Of a stretch of DNA of 64,000 nucleotides, positions 35,824 through 44,826 are shown one piece after another. Every line of letters begins with the position of its first letter. Within the stretch, counting starts at the first letter, position 1. The notes beneath the pieces are model-generated. The model was not told where the DNA came from and ran no database searches. It saw nothing but the letters and a program-made list of their open reading frames with translations. Both the position numbers and the translations under genes were made by a program. The DNA is from Microbacterium esteraromaticum (lineage in GTDB: Bacteria > Actinomycetota > Actinomycetes > Actinomycetales > Microbacteriaceae). The stretch covers positions 62,001-126,000 of the forward strand of contig NZ_CP118100.1 in the NCBI RefSeq assembly GCF_028747645.1, written 5' to 3'.

Positions 35824-36837
35824 GTGAGCACCTCAGCCACTGACCCCACCGGCATCCCGGACGTTCCCATCGACGCCTCGGGAGAGAAGCTCGCGCGCGC
35901 CGCGTCCATCGGACACGGCGCCCCCGTCCTCGCATTCGACGTCGGCGGCACCGACATCAAGTCGGCACTGTTCGACGGCGACGGGACCGCTCTCGGCCTG
36001 CGCCGCACGCCCACCCCGGCGGGCGGCGCAGGCGCCCCTCAGCGCCTCATCGACCGGCTCGCCGAGCTGGCCGATGAACTGCGCGCACAGCACCCCGACG
36101 TCGTGCCGCAGGCCGTAGGCCTCGTCGTCCCCGGAATCGTCGACGAGCAGGCCGGCGTCGGGGTGTTCAGCAGCAACCTCGGATGGCGCGACGCGCCGAT
36201 CCGCGACCTCGCCGCCGAGCGCTTCGGGCTGCCCGTCGCGTTCGACCACGACGTGCGCGCGGCCAGCTGGGCCGAGCACGTGCTCGGTGGCGCCCGCTCG
36301 TACCGCAACTCGGTCGTGCTGATCATCGGCACCGGCATCGCCGGCGCCATCCTCATCGACGGCCGCCCGCACACCGCAGGCGGCTATGCCGGTGAGATCG
36401 GGCACTCGCCGATCGGCGAATGGCCCTGCCCGTGCGGAGCGCGTGGATGCCTCGAAGCCATCGCCTCGGCCGGAGCCATCTCGCGCCGCTACGCCGAGGC
36501 CTCGGGCACCGACCTCGGCGGGGCCAAGGAAGTCATCGCGCTGGCCGCAGCCGGCGATGCGACCGCCGACCGGATCTGGAACGAGGCGCTCGACGCCCTG
36601 GCGTTCTCGATCGCGCAGCTCACCGCCGTGATCGCCCCCGAGGCCGTCGTCATCGGCGGCGGGCTCTCGCGCGCCGGCGGCGCCCTGTTCGACCAGCTGA
36701 ACCTGCGCCTGCGTGACCGGCTCAGCTTCCACCGCATCCCGAAGCTCGTGCCCGCCGAACTGTCTGGCAATGCCGGCATCCTCGGGTCGGCCCTGCACGC
36801 CCGCGAAGCGGCATCCGCTGCCGGGAGCACCGCATGA
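35824..36837 (+). CDS. ROK family sugar kinase
   Basis: A 337-residue kinase. Phosphate-1 motif VLAFDVGGTDIKSALFDG near residues 37-54, VGLVVPGIVDE, the ATP-loop IIGTGIAGAILIDG and the zinc-binding set AGEIGHSPIG...CPCGARGCLEA. Unlike the two ROK regulators it has no DNA-binding domain and keeps the catalytic motifs. It probably phosphorylates the amino sugar at C6. GTG 35824 follows GAGAGAG. It overlaps the PfkB gene by ATGA. Confidence 0.88.
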   Translation: MSTSATDPTGIPDVPIDASGEKLARAASIGHGAPVLAFDVGGTDIKSALFDGDGTALGLRRTPTPAGGAGAPQRLIDRLAELADELRAQHPDVVPQAVGLVVPGIVDEQAGVGVFSSNLGWRDAPIRDLAAERFGLPVAFDHDVRAASWAEHVLGGARSYRNSVVLIIGTGIAGAILIDGRPHTAGGYAGEIGHSPIGEWPCPCGARGCLEAIASAGAISRRYAEASGTDLGGAKEVIALAAAGDATADRIWNEALDALAFSIAQLTAVIAPEAVVIGGGLSRAGGALFDQLNLRLRDRLSFHRIPKLVPAELSGNAGILGSALHAREAASAAGSTA

Positions 36838-37865
36838 TCGTCACCGTCACCGCGAACCCCGCCCTCGACCTCACCTGGCACGTCGAGAAGATCGTCGCCG
36901 GCGGCACCCACCGCGCGGATGCCGGTGCCGCGCGCGCCGGCGGCAAGGGCCTCAACGTCGCCCGCGTCGCCCACGCGCAGGGAGCCGCGGCGCTCGCGAT
37001 CACCACCACCGGAGGCGCAACCGGGGCCGAGTTCGCGGCGGAGCTTGAGGCGGCCGGTGTGCCGCACGTGCTCGTGCCGGTGACAGCCGCCACCCGGCGC
37101 AGCATCGCCCTCGTGGATGAGGCACTCGGCGACACGACCATCGTCAACGAACGCGGCATCGCGCCGACCGCCGTCGAATGGGACGCCCTGCGAGACAAGG
37201 TCGCGATGGCGCTCGCCGCCGGTCCCGCCGTACTCGTCATCTCGGGCAGCTTCCCGCCCGCGACGCCCGACGACGTGCTGCCCACGCTGATCGGCCTCGG
37301 CCGAGCAGCCGGCGCGACCGTGATCGTCGACACGTCCGGTCCGTCGCTGCTCGCCGCGGCGGATGCCGGTGCATCGGTGCTCAAGCCGAACGAGCACGAG
37401 CTAGCTGAGGCGACCGGCCTCGTCGACCCGATCGACGGCGCCCGAGAGCTGCTGCGCCGGGGCGCCGAACTGGTGCTGCTGTCGCGCGGTGCCGACGGGA
37501 TGCTCGCGGTCACACCGGACGCATACGAACGGGGGGCCGACTCACCACATGTCGGACGATCCCCGGCATCCGGTCCGACATCTGGCGTGTCGGCCCCCGG
37601 AACGTATCGTGCGCACCCGCCGGTGAACATCCTGCACGCCCGACTCGGCACGGCTCTCGCCGGCAATCCGACGGGTGCCGGCGACGCGGCCGTCGCCGCG
37701 TGCGCCGTGCTGATGGATGCCGGCATCCACGACCCCGCGCAGATTCTGCGTCGCGCGACCGCGTGGTCGGCGGCCGCCGTGCTCATGCCCCTCGCCGGAG
37801 AGATCCACCCCACGTGGACCGAGCTGGAGAGCGCCCTGATCCTCACCCCGAAGGAGACCCGATGA
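36834..37865 (+). CDS. PfkB family hexose-phosphate kinase (LacC / FruK-like)
   Basis: A 343-residue kinase of the 1-phosphofructokinase / tagatose-6-phosphate kinase group. Starts IVTVTANPALDLTWHV; conserved AGGKGLNVARVA and the anion-hole motif NPTGAGDAAVAAC with the catalytic Asp. It is about 30 residues longer than usual because residues about 230-258 are encoded by an 85-base palindrome (37523-37607). Between kinase and aldolase it should make tagatose- or fructose-1,6-bisphosphate. Overlaps both neighbours by ATGA. Confidence 0.88.
   Translation: MIVTVTANPALDLTWHVEKIVAGGTHRADAGAARAGGKGLNVARVAHAQGAAALAITTTGGATGAEFAAELEAAGVPHVLVPVTAATRRSIALVDEALGDTTIVNERGIAPTAVEWDALRDKVAMALAAGPAVLVISGSFPPATPDDVLPTLIGLGRAAGATVIVDTSGPSLLAAADAGASVLKPNEHELAEATGLVDPIDGARELLRRGAELVLLSRGADGMLAVTPDAYERGADSPHVGRSPASGPTSGVSAPGTYRAHPPVNILHARLGTALAGNPTGAGDAAVAACAVLMDAGIHDPAQILRRATAWSAAAVLMPLAGEIHPTWTELESALILTPKETR
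37523..37607. repeat. Long palindrome inside the pfkB-type gene
   Basis: Arms of 35 bases (37523-37557 and 37573-37607) match at most positions: ATACG outside, GGGGGCCGAC in the middle, ATGTCGGAC inside, around a 15-base loop. It stays in frame and adds a Gly/Ser/Pro-rich stretch (SPASGPTSGVSAPG) before the catalytic motif. Confidence 0.75.
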
Positions 37866-38728
37866 CCCTCGTCTCAGCCCGCGACCTCATGCGCGCATCC
37901 GCCGCCGTCGGCACCGGACTCGGCGCCTTCAACGTCATCCACCTCGAGACCGCCGAAGCCCTGGTGGCGGCCTCCGAGCGCGCCTCGCTGCCGGTGATCC
38001 TGCAGATCTCGCAGAACTGTGCCGACTACCACGGCGGTCTTGAGCCGATCGGGTGGGCCACGCTCGCCATCGCCCGCCGCGCCGAGACGCCCGTCGCCGT
38101 GCACCTCGATCACGCCGAGCGCCCCGAACTCGTCGACGAGGCCATCGAACTCGGCTTCGGATCGGTGATGTTCGACGGCGGCAAGCTCGACTACGACGAG
38201 AACGTCGCCGTCACCGCCGACGTCGCCGCCCGTGCCCGCGCCGCCGGCGTCTACATCGAGGCCGAGCTCGGTGAGGTCGGCGGCAAGGACGGCGCCCACG
38301 CCCCCGGTGTGCGCACCGACCCCGACGAGGCACGTGCCTTCGTCGAGGCGACCGGTGTCGACTCGCTGGCCGTCGCGGTCGGCTCGTCGCACGCCATGCT
38401 CGACCGCTCAGCCGCGCTCGACATCGACCTGATCGGGCGCCTGCGCGCCGCTCTGCGCGGCGCGGGCCGCGACGGTGCGGACGTGCCGCTGGTGCTGCAC
38501 GGCTCATCGGGCGTCTCGGACGACGTGATCGTGCAGGCCGTGCACGCCGGTATGACCAAGATCAACGTGTCGACCCACCTCAACGGGTTCTTCACGCGCG
38601 CGGTGCGCGAGACGCTCGCCGCGGACGAGAACCTCGTAGACTCGCGCAAGTACCTGCGGCCCGCACGCGAGGCCGTTGCCGAAGAAGCGGCGCGGATGCT
38701 GCGGCTGTTCGCCCTGGTCTCCGACTGA
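37862..38728 (+). CDS. Class II fructose/tagatose-bisphosphate aldolase
   Basis: A 288-residue zinc aldolase of the GatY/KbaY/Fba class. Catalytic and metal motifs: VAVHLDHAE (Asp-His), FGSVMFDGGKLDYDENV, EAELGEVGGKDG, LVLHGSSGVSDD, GMTKINVSTHLN. It would cleave the bisphosphate to glyceraldehyde-3-phosphate and dihydroxyacetone phosphate. The ATG overlaps the kinase stop by ATGA. The context favours tagatose-1,6-bisphosphate, but fructose-1,6-bisphosphate cannot be excluded. Confidence 0.9.
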   Translation: MTLVSARDLMRASAAVGTGLGAFNVIHLETAEALVAASERASLPVILQISQNCADYHGGLEPIGWATLAIARRAETPVAVHLDHAERPELVDEAIELGFGSVMFDGGKLDYDENVAVTADVAARARAAGVYIEAELGEVGGKDGAHAPGVRTDPDEARAFVEATGVDSLAVAVGSSHAMLDRSAALDIDLIGRLRAALRGAGRDGADVPLVLHGSSGVSDDVIVQAVHAGMTKINVSTHLNGFFTRAVRETLAADENLVDSRKYLRPAREAVAEEAARMLRLFALVSD

Positions 38729-38754
38729 GCCGCGCACACCACCCCAGGACCACC

Positions 38755-39525
38755 ATGAACCGCGCCGCACGCCTGAATGCCATCCTCGACCTGCTCGCGG
38801 CGCAGGGTGAGGTGAGCGTTGATCAGCTGGTGGATCGGTTCGGGGCATCCGCGGCGACAACCCGGCGCGACCTTGACAGTCTTGCCGACCGGCGGCTGCT
38901 CACGCGCACTCACGGCGGGGCCGTGGCGCAGTCCGTGGCGTACGAGCTGCCGATCCGGTATCGCGGGCACCAGGGTGGCGCGAAGGAGCAGATCGCGGCG
39001 ACCGCAGCGGCGCTGGTGGTGCCCGGGCAGGTCGTCGGGCTCTCGGGTGGCACCACCACCAACGCCATCGCGACGGCACTCGCCGCGCGCGACGATCTCG
39101 CAGAGCTGGGACTCACGGTCGTCACGAACGCGGTCAACATCGCCGCTCAGCTCGCGATGCGCCCCGAGTTCAAGGTCGTCGTCACCGGAGGAGCAATCCA
39201 CCCGCGCAGCTTCGAGCTGGTCGGCCCGTTCGTCGAACAGCTGCTCTCGGGCATCCGCCTCGATGTCGCCTTCATCGGCGTCAACGGGCTCTCGGCGCCG
39301 TCGGGTGCCAGCACGCACGATGAGGCCGAGGCCGCGGTGAACCGCCTGATGGCGCAGCGGGCCGGTGCGGCCTATGCCGTGGCCGACGCCTCGAAGCTCG
39401 GAACCGAGGCCTTCGCGCATGTGGGCGGGCCGGAGCTGTTCCCGGTGGTGCTGACGGACGCTGGCGCTACCCCGGCGCAGCGCTCGGCGCTGGCGGATGC
39501 CGGGTATGAGGTGCGCGCCGGCTGA
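38755..39525 (+). CDS. DeoR family transcriptional regulator (AgaR/GlpR-like)
   Basis: A 256-residue repressor. N-terminal HTH (AARLNAILDLLAAQGEVSVDQLVDRFGASAATTRRDLDSLADRRLLTR split across residues 4-50, then the GGA motif HGGAV) and a DeoR sensor domain (GLSGGTTTNAIA, VTNAVNIAAQL, VVVTGGAIHPRSFELVGP, AFIGVNGLS). These respond to phosphorylated sugars. It closes the sugar operon and is probably its substrate-sensing repressor. Confidence 0.9.
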   Translation: MNRAARLNAILDLLAAQGEVSVDQLVDRFGASAATTRRDLDSLADRRLLTRTHGGAVAQSVAYELPIRYRGHQGGAKEQIAATAAALVVPGQVVGLSGGTTTNAIATALAARDDLAELGLTVVTNAVNIAAQLAMRPEFKVVVTGGAIHPRSFELVGPFVEQLLSGIRLDVAFIGVNGLSAPSGASTHDEAEAAVNRLMAQRAGAAYAVADASKLGTEAFAHVGGPELFPVVLTDAGATPAQRSALADAGYEVRAG

Positions 39526-39531
39526 CTCCGA

Positions 39532-40014
39532 TCAGAGCCCGCGAGAGCCCGCTGCCTGCGCGAAGATCAGGCTGGTGCTGGTCGAGGCGACCTCGGGGCG
39601 CAGGCTGAGGGTGTCCGACACCAGCTCGCGCAGCGCGGCAGCATCCGACACCGCCACGTGTACGAGGAAGTCCCGGTCTCCGGCCAGGAAGTACACCCGC
39701 TGGGTCGCGGGCAGATCCTCGAGATAGCTCTGGAATCGGCGCAGGTCGCCGCGGGCATGAGCGTGCAGTCGGATGGTGATCAGCGCCTCGAGGTGTAGTC
39801 CGATCGCGGCCGGGGCGATCTCGGCGTGGAAGCCGACGATCACGCCACCTGCCTGCAGGGCGCGCACCCTCTTCAGGCACGTCGACTCGGCGATTCCGGC
39901 GATGCGGGCCAGCTCGGTGTTCGAGATGCGGCCGTTGCGGCTCAGCTCGGACAGCAGGGTGCGGTCGACGGCATCCAGGCCGGGCTGGGGCGTGGCCGAA
40001 GATTCGGATGCCAT
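39532..40014 (-). CDS. Lrp/AsnC family regulator
   Basis: A 160-residue protein with HTH LDAVDRTLLSELSRNGRISNTELARIAGIAESTCLKRVRAL and the RAM effector domain (HLEALITIRLHAHARGDLRRF, VYFLAGDRDFLVHVAVSD). It is divergent from the D-amino-acid dehydrogenase gene, the classical arrangement for an amino-acid-responsive activator or repressor. ATG 40014 is used; GTG 40023, with GGGGAAG closer, is an equal choice. Confidence 0.9.
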   Translation of the reverse strand: MASESSATPQPGLDAVDRTLLSELSRNGRISNTELARIAGIAESTCLKRVRALQAGGVIVGFHAEIAPAAIGLHLEALITIRLHAHARGDLRRFQSYLEDLPATQRVYFLAGDRDFLVHVAVSDAAALRELVSDTLSLRPEVASTSTSLIFAQAAGSRGL

Positions 40015-40182
40015 GAGACTCACTTCTTCCCCGCTGGGGCAATAATCCGACTGTTCCTGCACCAATGTACGCAGAATCTTCGAACTTTCCCCCAGCGCAT
40101 CGTCGAGATCTGCATAATCGCAGGTAGCGGGCATCTCGTCGCGCCCGCGCGAAGCACACCGCAGCAGTCTCAGGAGGACGCA
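40015..40182. promoter_or_regulatory. Divergent Lrp / dadA control region
   Basis: 168 bases with an A/T-richer centre (40037-40125), suited to promoters for both genes and Lrp binding. The dadA side ends with AGGAGG at 40172-40177. I see no clear palindrome. Confidence 0.45.
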
Positions 40183-41406
40183 ATGACGCGCACGATCGTC
40201 GTCGGAGCCGGAATGGTCGGTCTCGCCACGGCATGGCACCTGCAGGAACGCGGCGTCGAGGTCACGGTCATCGACCGCGTCGGCGTCGCCGCCGGGTCGT
40301 CCTGGGGCAACGCCGGCTGGCTGACGCCCGGCAAGACCATCCCGCTCGCCGACACCGGCCTGTGGACGTACGGACCCAAGGCCCTGCTCGACCCCGCCGC
40401 GGCCCTGCACGTGCCGTTCCGGGTCGACCCGGGCCTGTGGGCGTTCCTCGCCCAGTTCGCAGCGCACGGCACCCACCGCGCCTGGGACCGCACCATGGCC
40501 GACCTCACACCGATCGACCGGATCGCTCTGGAGTGCTTCGACGAGTTGATCGACGGCGGCGTGCAGTCGTGGACCCGCGAGGGACCGTTCGTGATCGGCT
40601 TCAAGGAAGAGGCCCACTCCAAGGGCTTCCTGCATGAGATCGACGGCGTCATCCGCCACGGGCAGGACGTGCCCTTCGAGAAGCTCGAGAACCCGCGTGA
40701 GCTCGCGCCGGTGCTGTCGGATGCTGTCCGTCACGCGTACCGGCTCGACGGCCAGCGGTTCTTCGAGCCCGGACCCTTCATGGAGGCGCTCGGCCAGGCG
40801 TTCATCGACCGCGGCGGCGAACTGCTCACCGGCTACGACGTCGTCGATGTCTCGTCGACGCGTCGTCCCGTGGTGACGATGTCGAACGGCGAGCGTCGCG
40901 AGGCCGATTCCGTCGTCATCGCGACGGGGGCGTGGATGCCCGCGCTGGCCCGCAAGCTCGGTGTGCGCACCCGCGTGCAGGCCGGTCGCGGATACTCGTT
41001 CAGCGTCGCGACCGAGGTTCCGCAGGAGCACCCGGTGTACCTGCCGTTCCAGCGCATCGCGTGCACGCCCTACGAGGGACGGTTCCGCATCGCCGGCACC
41101 ATGGAGTTCCGCCGACCTGACGAGCCCTTCCAGCCGAGCCGAGTGCAGGCGATCATCGCGCAGGCTCGTGAGATGTTCACCGGCATCGACCTCGATGATC
41201 GCCAGGACGAGTGGGTCGGCTCGCGACCGGTCACCCCGGACGGCCTGCCGCTGGTCGGTGAGACCCAGGCGCCCAACGTGTACGTCGCGGGCGGTCACGG
41301 CATGTGGGGCATCGTGCTGGGGCCGGCGACCGGCAAGCTGCTCGCCGAGCAGATCGTCACGGGCCGCGTCGACCCCATCATCAAGCCCTTCGACCCGCTG
41401 CGCTGA
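40183..41406 (+). CDS. dadA: D-amino-acid dehydrogenase / FAD-dependent oxidoreductase (DadA-like)
   Basis: A 407-residue FAD enzyme of the DAO family. FAD motif TIVVGAGMVGLATAWHLQERG, then SSWGNAGWLTPG, VVIATGAWMPALA and C-terminal RPVTPDGLPLVG and GHGMWGIVLGPATGKLLAEQI. DadA oxidises D-alanine and other D-amino acids to keto acids and passes electrons to the respiratory chain. ATG 40183 has a strong AGGAGG. No alanine racemase lies beside it. Divergent Lrp gene is the probable regulator. Confidence 0.87.
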   Translation: MTRTIVVGAGMVGLATAWHLQERGVEVTVIDRVGVAAGSSWGNAGWLTPGKTIPLADTGLWTYGPKALLDPAAALHVPFRVDPGLWAFLAQFAAHGTHRAWDRTMADLTPIDRIALECFDELIDGGVQSWTREGPFVIGFKEEAHSKGFLHEIDGVIRHGQDVPFEKLENPRELAPVLSDAVRHAYRLDGQRFFEPGPFMEALGQAFIDRGGELLTGYDVVDVSSTRRPVVTMSNGERREADSVVIATGAWMPALARKLGVRTRVQAGRGYSFSVATEVPQEHPVYLPFQRIACTPYEGRFRIAGTMEFRRPDEPFQPSRVQAIIAQAREMFTGIDLDDRQDEWVGSRPVTPDGLPLVGETQAPNVYVAGGHGMWGIVLGPATGKLLAEQIVTGRVDPIIKPFDPLR

Positions 41407-41408
41407 GC

Positions 41409-41449
41409 GTCACGTTCTGGGCGCGCATCAGGCGCGCCCAGAACGTGAC
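41409..41449. terminator. Bidirectional terminator dadA / MerR gene
   Basis: Perfect 18-base arms (41409-41426 and 41432-41449; GTCACGTTCTGGGCGCGC) around an ATCAG loop fill the space between the convergent genes. Confidence 0.85.
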
Positions 41450-41456
41450 GAGAGCG

Positions 41457-42260
41457 TCAGGAGCGGGAGACCGGCTGCTGCAGTTCGGTGACCCAGTCGG
41501 TCTGGTCGTCAGACACGGCCCGGACGTAGAGTTCCCGGCATGGGCCCGCGGGTACGAGACCGCGGGCGAGGATCTCTTCGTGGATGGCCATCCAGCTGTC
41601 GGCGATCCGGTCCATGCCACCGAGGTGCACGCCGCAGATCGCGGTCGGCGCGGCGGGCAGCTCGACGATCTCCACCCCGTCGAGCGCAGGCCCCGAGTAC
41701 TCGTACCCGACGGTGATCTGCATTCCGTCGTCGCCTGTGTCGTACTGCGCAATCGGGGTGGCGCGCGATGCGCCGACGGTGTCGAGTACCTCGGCGATCG
41801 CGTCAAACGCGGGGCCGACGACCGCGGCGACCTCGGCCTGCTCGGCGACCGACGCCGTGCGTGCCGCCAGACGGACGGCGGGCAGGGGCTTGTCGATGAT
41901 CTCGATACGGGGCATGTGGTTCTCCTTGGCGATGTGCTGGAGGCGCCGCTCCACATCGACGAGTCTCGCGGCCGCCACTCGATGCTCGTGCTCGACCTCT
42001 TCGCGTCGCTGGTTCAGCAACAAGGTCAGGCGCTCACCGTCGATCCCGTCGTCGAGCATCGAGGCGATGTCGTCGAGCCCGAACCCGAGCTGACGCAACG
42101 CGACGATGCGATGCAGCCGGTGCAGCTGCGACGGATCGTACGAGCGGTAGCCGCTGAACGCATCGACGTGCGCGGGAACGAGCAGTCCGGAGGTGTCCCA
42201 GTGCCGCAGCATCCGATGGGTCACCTGGCCGATCTGCGCGAACGCTCCGATGGACAGCAT
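41457..42260 (-). CDS. MerR family regulator with GyrI-like effector domain
   Basis: A 267-residue regulator. MerR DNA-binding domain at the start (MLSIGAFAQIGQVTHRMLRHWDTSGLL, GYRSYDPSQLHRLHRIVALRQLGFGLDDI), a coiled-coil (LLNQRREEVEHEHRVAAARLVDVERR), then a GyrI/BmrR-like ligand-binding domain (PRIEIIDKPLPAVRLAARTAS, DWVTELQQPV). Typically it responds to lipophilic compounds and activates a nearby promoter. No obvious target is next to it; it probably controls itself. Confidence 0.9.
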   Translation of the reverse strand: MLSIGAFAQIGQVTHRMLRHWDTSGLLVPAHVDAFSGYRSYDPSQLHRLHRIVALRQLGFGLDDIASMLDDGIDGERLTLLLNQRREEVEHEHRVAAARLVDVERRLQHIAKENHMPRIEIIDKPLPAVRLAARTASVAEQAEVAAVVGPAFDAIAEVLDTVGASRATPIAQYDTGDDGMQITVGYEYSGPALDGVEIVELPAAPTAICGVHLGGMDRIADSWMAIHEEILARGLVPAGPCRELYVRAVSDDQTDWVTELQQPVSRS

Positions 42261-42275
42261 CTATCCGTTCTCCTG

Positions 42276-42297
42276 CCTGCCACAGTGTCAGGGTCAA
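42276..42297 (-). promoter_or_regulatory. Candidate MerR operator/promoter
   Basis: On the minus strand TTGACC (42297-42292) is followed by CCTGACACTGTGGCAGG (42292-42276), an inverted repeat CCTG/CAGG, as in MerR-type promoters with a -35 overlapped by the operator. An AGGAGA ribosome-binding site lies between it and the ATG at 42260. No clear -10 is visible. Confidence 0.45.
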
Positions 42298-42309
42298 GTC
42301 CGATCCGTG

Positions 42310-42343
42310 CCCCTGGCCCGGCCGCGGCTGACCTGGCCAGGGG
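42310..42343 (-). terminator. Hairpin after the polysaccharide lyase gene
   Basis: CCCCTGGCC (42310-42318) and GGCCAGGGG (42335-42343) form a 9-base perfect stem 10 bases after the lyase stop on the minus strand. Confidence 0.6.
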
Positions 42344-42352
42344 CCCCGACGA

Positions 42353-44791
42353 CTATCCCAGCACGATGCGTCCCGCGTGGCCATGGCCGTCGAGCGCGAA
42401 CTCGACGGTGAGCGGCGACGTCGATACGACCCGCACTCCGGCATCCGCCTCGACGACGGTCGTCCCGGTGCCCGTCGGCAGGGTAACGCGCGCCACGTCC
42501 TGGGTGCGGCTGGGGTCCGCCAGGGCGATCGTCGTGCGCCCGTCGTGCTCGCGCACGGCGAGCGAGCAGGGTCCGGTGGTCTCGTATCCGCCCGCCGATC
42601 CCTCGGCGAAGAAGTTCGCGAGGGTGAGTCCGTCGCGCGCGGCACGCACCATCTGCGCCACGGCGTTGTTCGCGACGACGGCGACGCTCGGCCGGCCCGA
42701 CTCGGCGAAGGTCGCGCTGTGCGCGACGTTCGGCATCATCAGGTAGGCGTATCCGCCGCCCGACGGGTCGGTGCCGTGGTGGTGGGTGATCGTGACGTAG
42801 TCGCGGGTCTTGACCTCGTCGGAGCCGCCCGTGTCGGAGCCCGAGTTGATCGTGCGCCAGTCGCCCGTGCGCCGCACGACCTGCACATCGATGTCGCCGC
42901 TGACGTTCTCGCCATCGAGCAGCACGTATCCGCCGTGCCCGGCGATGTGCACGTTGCGCGAGACGGTCACGGCCGCGTCACCGGCGGTCATCGCGCGGTT
43001 GCGGTTGTCGGTGCGGATGCGCGGCACGTCGCCTGCGGGGAACGATCGGTTCTCGATCGTGGTGAACACGTCGAAGCCGGATGCCGACGTGACCCCCGCA
43101 CCCAGGCAGACCACCTTGTCATCGAGGAAGAACCACGACTTGCGGGCGCTCAGGGTCTTGTTGTGGTTCAGGTGGTCCATGCCCTGAATGCCCCAACGGT
43201 CATCGAGAGCGAGACCGCCCGCGAACGGCTGGTACGCGCGGGGGATGCCCGTGCCGTCGGTCGCGCCGTTCTGGCGCGGTTCTGCCGTGACCGTCGTGCC
43301 GGGCAGGCGGTACGGGTCGATGGTCGGCCAGAAGTCGTCGGCGAACTGCCCGGGGTCGGTGGGGGAGTAGATGAACGTCAGGCCGTCGCCCTGGTACCAG
43401 CCGACGTTGTTCTCGCGGTTGCCCCATTCGTAGCGGCCGATGCGGTTCGATGACACGTTGACGACGGCGCTGAAGTCGGGTCGGTGGTGCACGAGCCGGT
43501 CCTGGTCGCCGAAGGCCTTGGTGTACACCGGCGCCGGCGCCGGAACCACTGAGTCGTCGCCGAGGACCGAGGTGACCAGCAGCGACTTCGCGACGGTCTG
43601 CGAGGGCAGGCCGTACTGCTGCTCGGTGCTGCGTTGCAGCCATCCCTTCACCAGCGACAGGTAGCGGCTGCGGTACGGCTCGCCGGCGCCGGGGGCGAGC
43701 AGCAGAATGGCGGTCATGGCGCCGGCGCCGTCGACGTAGTCGGGCGCCTTCTGCCGCGAGACGGCGCGCCCGCGCACGGTGTCCATCATGCGACCGTTCC
43801 AGATGAACGGTGCGTAGGCGGCTTCGACAGCATCCAGGATCACCGACTTGTTCGGGTCGACGACGTCCCACGTGCTGCCACCGAGCAGGCCGAGGATCTC
43901 GGCCAGGCCGCCAAGAGTGACCACGCCGTACGTGCCGACGTAGGGCAGGCGGCCGTGCTGCACGAATGAGCCGTCGGTGTAGAAACCGTCGCCCCGCGTG
44001 ACGTACCCGAAGACGCTGTTGCGTCCGCCGGCCACGGTGTCGCTGAGGGCGTCGCGGGCCGTCGCGATCTCATCGGGGCGGTTGTCGAGGATGCCGCGCA
44101 GCGCGCACGAAAGCGCCTTGTCGGTGCGGTTGGCGCCGGTCTCGGCGAAGCTGGTGCCGCTTCCGCGCCAGTTGGGGTTGGGCGCGAAGTGGCGCACGGC
44201 GCCGAGCAGTGTGGTGCGCACGTCGGCGGGCACGACCTCGTGCAGCAGTACGAGCGTGTCGGCGGCCTTGCGGGGTACGCCGATCTCCCAGAACCACCAG
44301 TTGCCGACGCGCGGCCGTCCGGCGACATAGACGTCGGTGCTGAGGTAGGTGAGTGCGGCGGTGAGGTCGGATGCCAGCGCCGGGTCCTGGTACTGGGCGC
44401 AGCCTGCGGTCGAGTAGGCCAGGGCCAGGCTGAACAGCCGGTTGAAGGTGACGCCCATGTTGCCTGAGAGGGTTGAGCCGCTGACGCCGGCGAGGGGCAG
44501 GTCTGCCCACACGCCGGGCGCGGCGACCGGGCGCACCATGGCGCCCCATGAGTCGGAGGCGGCCTCGCTCATCTGGCGCAGCACGTCGGCCAGTTCAGGT
44601 ACGGAGGCGGCGCTGCCGTCGCCGACGAGCATCACTCGCCGTCGTTCGATGAGTGCGGCGAGGGGATCGGCGGATGCTGAGGCTGCGATACGGGCGGATG
44701 CGGCGTTCGCGGGCTGGGCGGTCATGGTGACCAGTGCGCCCGCGCCGAGCAGGGCGAGGAACGCGCGGCGGTTCACGGTGGGGATGGACAT
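42353..44791 (-). CDS. Secreted polysaccharide lyase family 8 (hyaluronate / chondroitin / xanthan lyase-type)
   Basis: An 812-residue exported enzyme. The twin-arginine signal VNRRAFLALLGAGALVTMTAQPANA ends near residue 31. PL8 catalytic landmarks are in order: NWWFWEIGVPR, DGSFVQHGRLPYVGTYG (His and Tyr of the Asn-His-Tyr set), WGNRENNVGWYQGDGLTFIYS (Asn-Glu), WPTIDPYRLPGTTV, then the beta-sandwich domains. It cuts uronic-acid-containing polysaccharides by beta-elimination; the precise substrate cannot be told by eye. It is a single gene with a LacI-like operator upstream. Confidence 0.92.
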   Translation of the reverse strand: MSIPTVNRRAFLALLGAGALVTMTAQPANAASARIAASASADPLAALIERRRVMLVGDGSAASVPELADVLRQMSEAASDSWGAMVRPVAAPGVWADLPLAGVSGSTLSGNMGVTFNRLFSLALAYSTAGCAQYQDPALASDLTAALTYLSTDVYVAGRPRVGNWWFWEIGVPRKAADTLVLLHEVVPADVRTTLLGAVRHFAPNPNWRGSGTSFAETGANRTDKALSCALRGILDNRPDEIATARDALSDTVAGGRNSVFGYVTRGDGFYTDGSFVQHGRLPYVGTYGVVTLGGLAEILGLLGGSTWDVVDPNKSVILDAVEAAYAPFIWNGRMMDTVRGRAVSRQKAPDYVDGAGAMTAILLLAPGAGEPYRSRYLSLVKGWLQRSTEQQYGLPSQTVAKSLLVTSVLGDDSVVPAPAPVYTKAFGDQDRLVHHRPDFSAVVNVSSNRIGRYEWGNRENNVGWYQGDGLTFIYSPTDPGQFADDFWPTIDPYRLPGTTVTAEPRQNGATDGTGIPRAYQPFAGGLALDDRWGIQGMDHLNHNKTLSARKSWFFLDDKVVCLGAGVTSASGFDVFTTIENRSFPAGDVPRIRTDNRNRAMTAGDAAVTVSRNVHIAGHGGYVLLDGENVSGDIDVQVVRRTGDWRTINSGSDTGGSDEVKTRDYVTITHHHGTDPSGGGYAYLMMPNVAHSATFAESGRPSVAVVANNAVAQMVRAARDGLTLANFFAEGSAGGYETTGPCSLAVREHDGRTTIALADPSRTQDVARVTLPTGTGTTVVEADAGVRVVSTSPLTVEFALDGHGHAGRIVLG

Positions 44792-44826
44792 CTTCGGCCT
44801 CCTGGGGAATCGGCGGAGACACCTAC

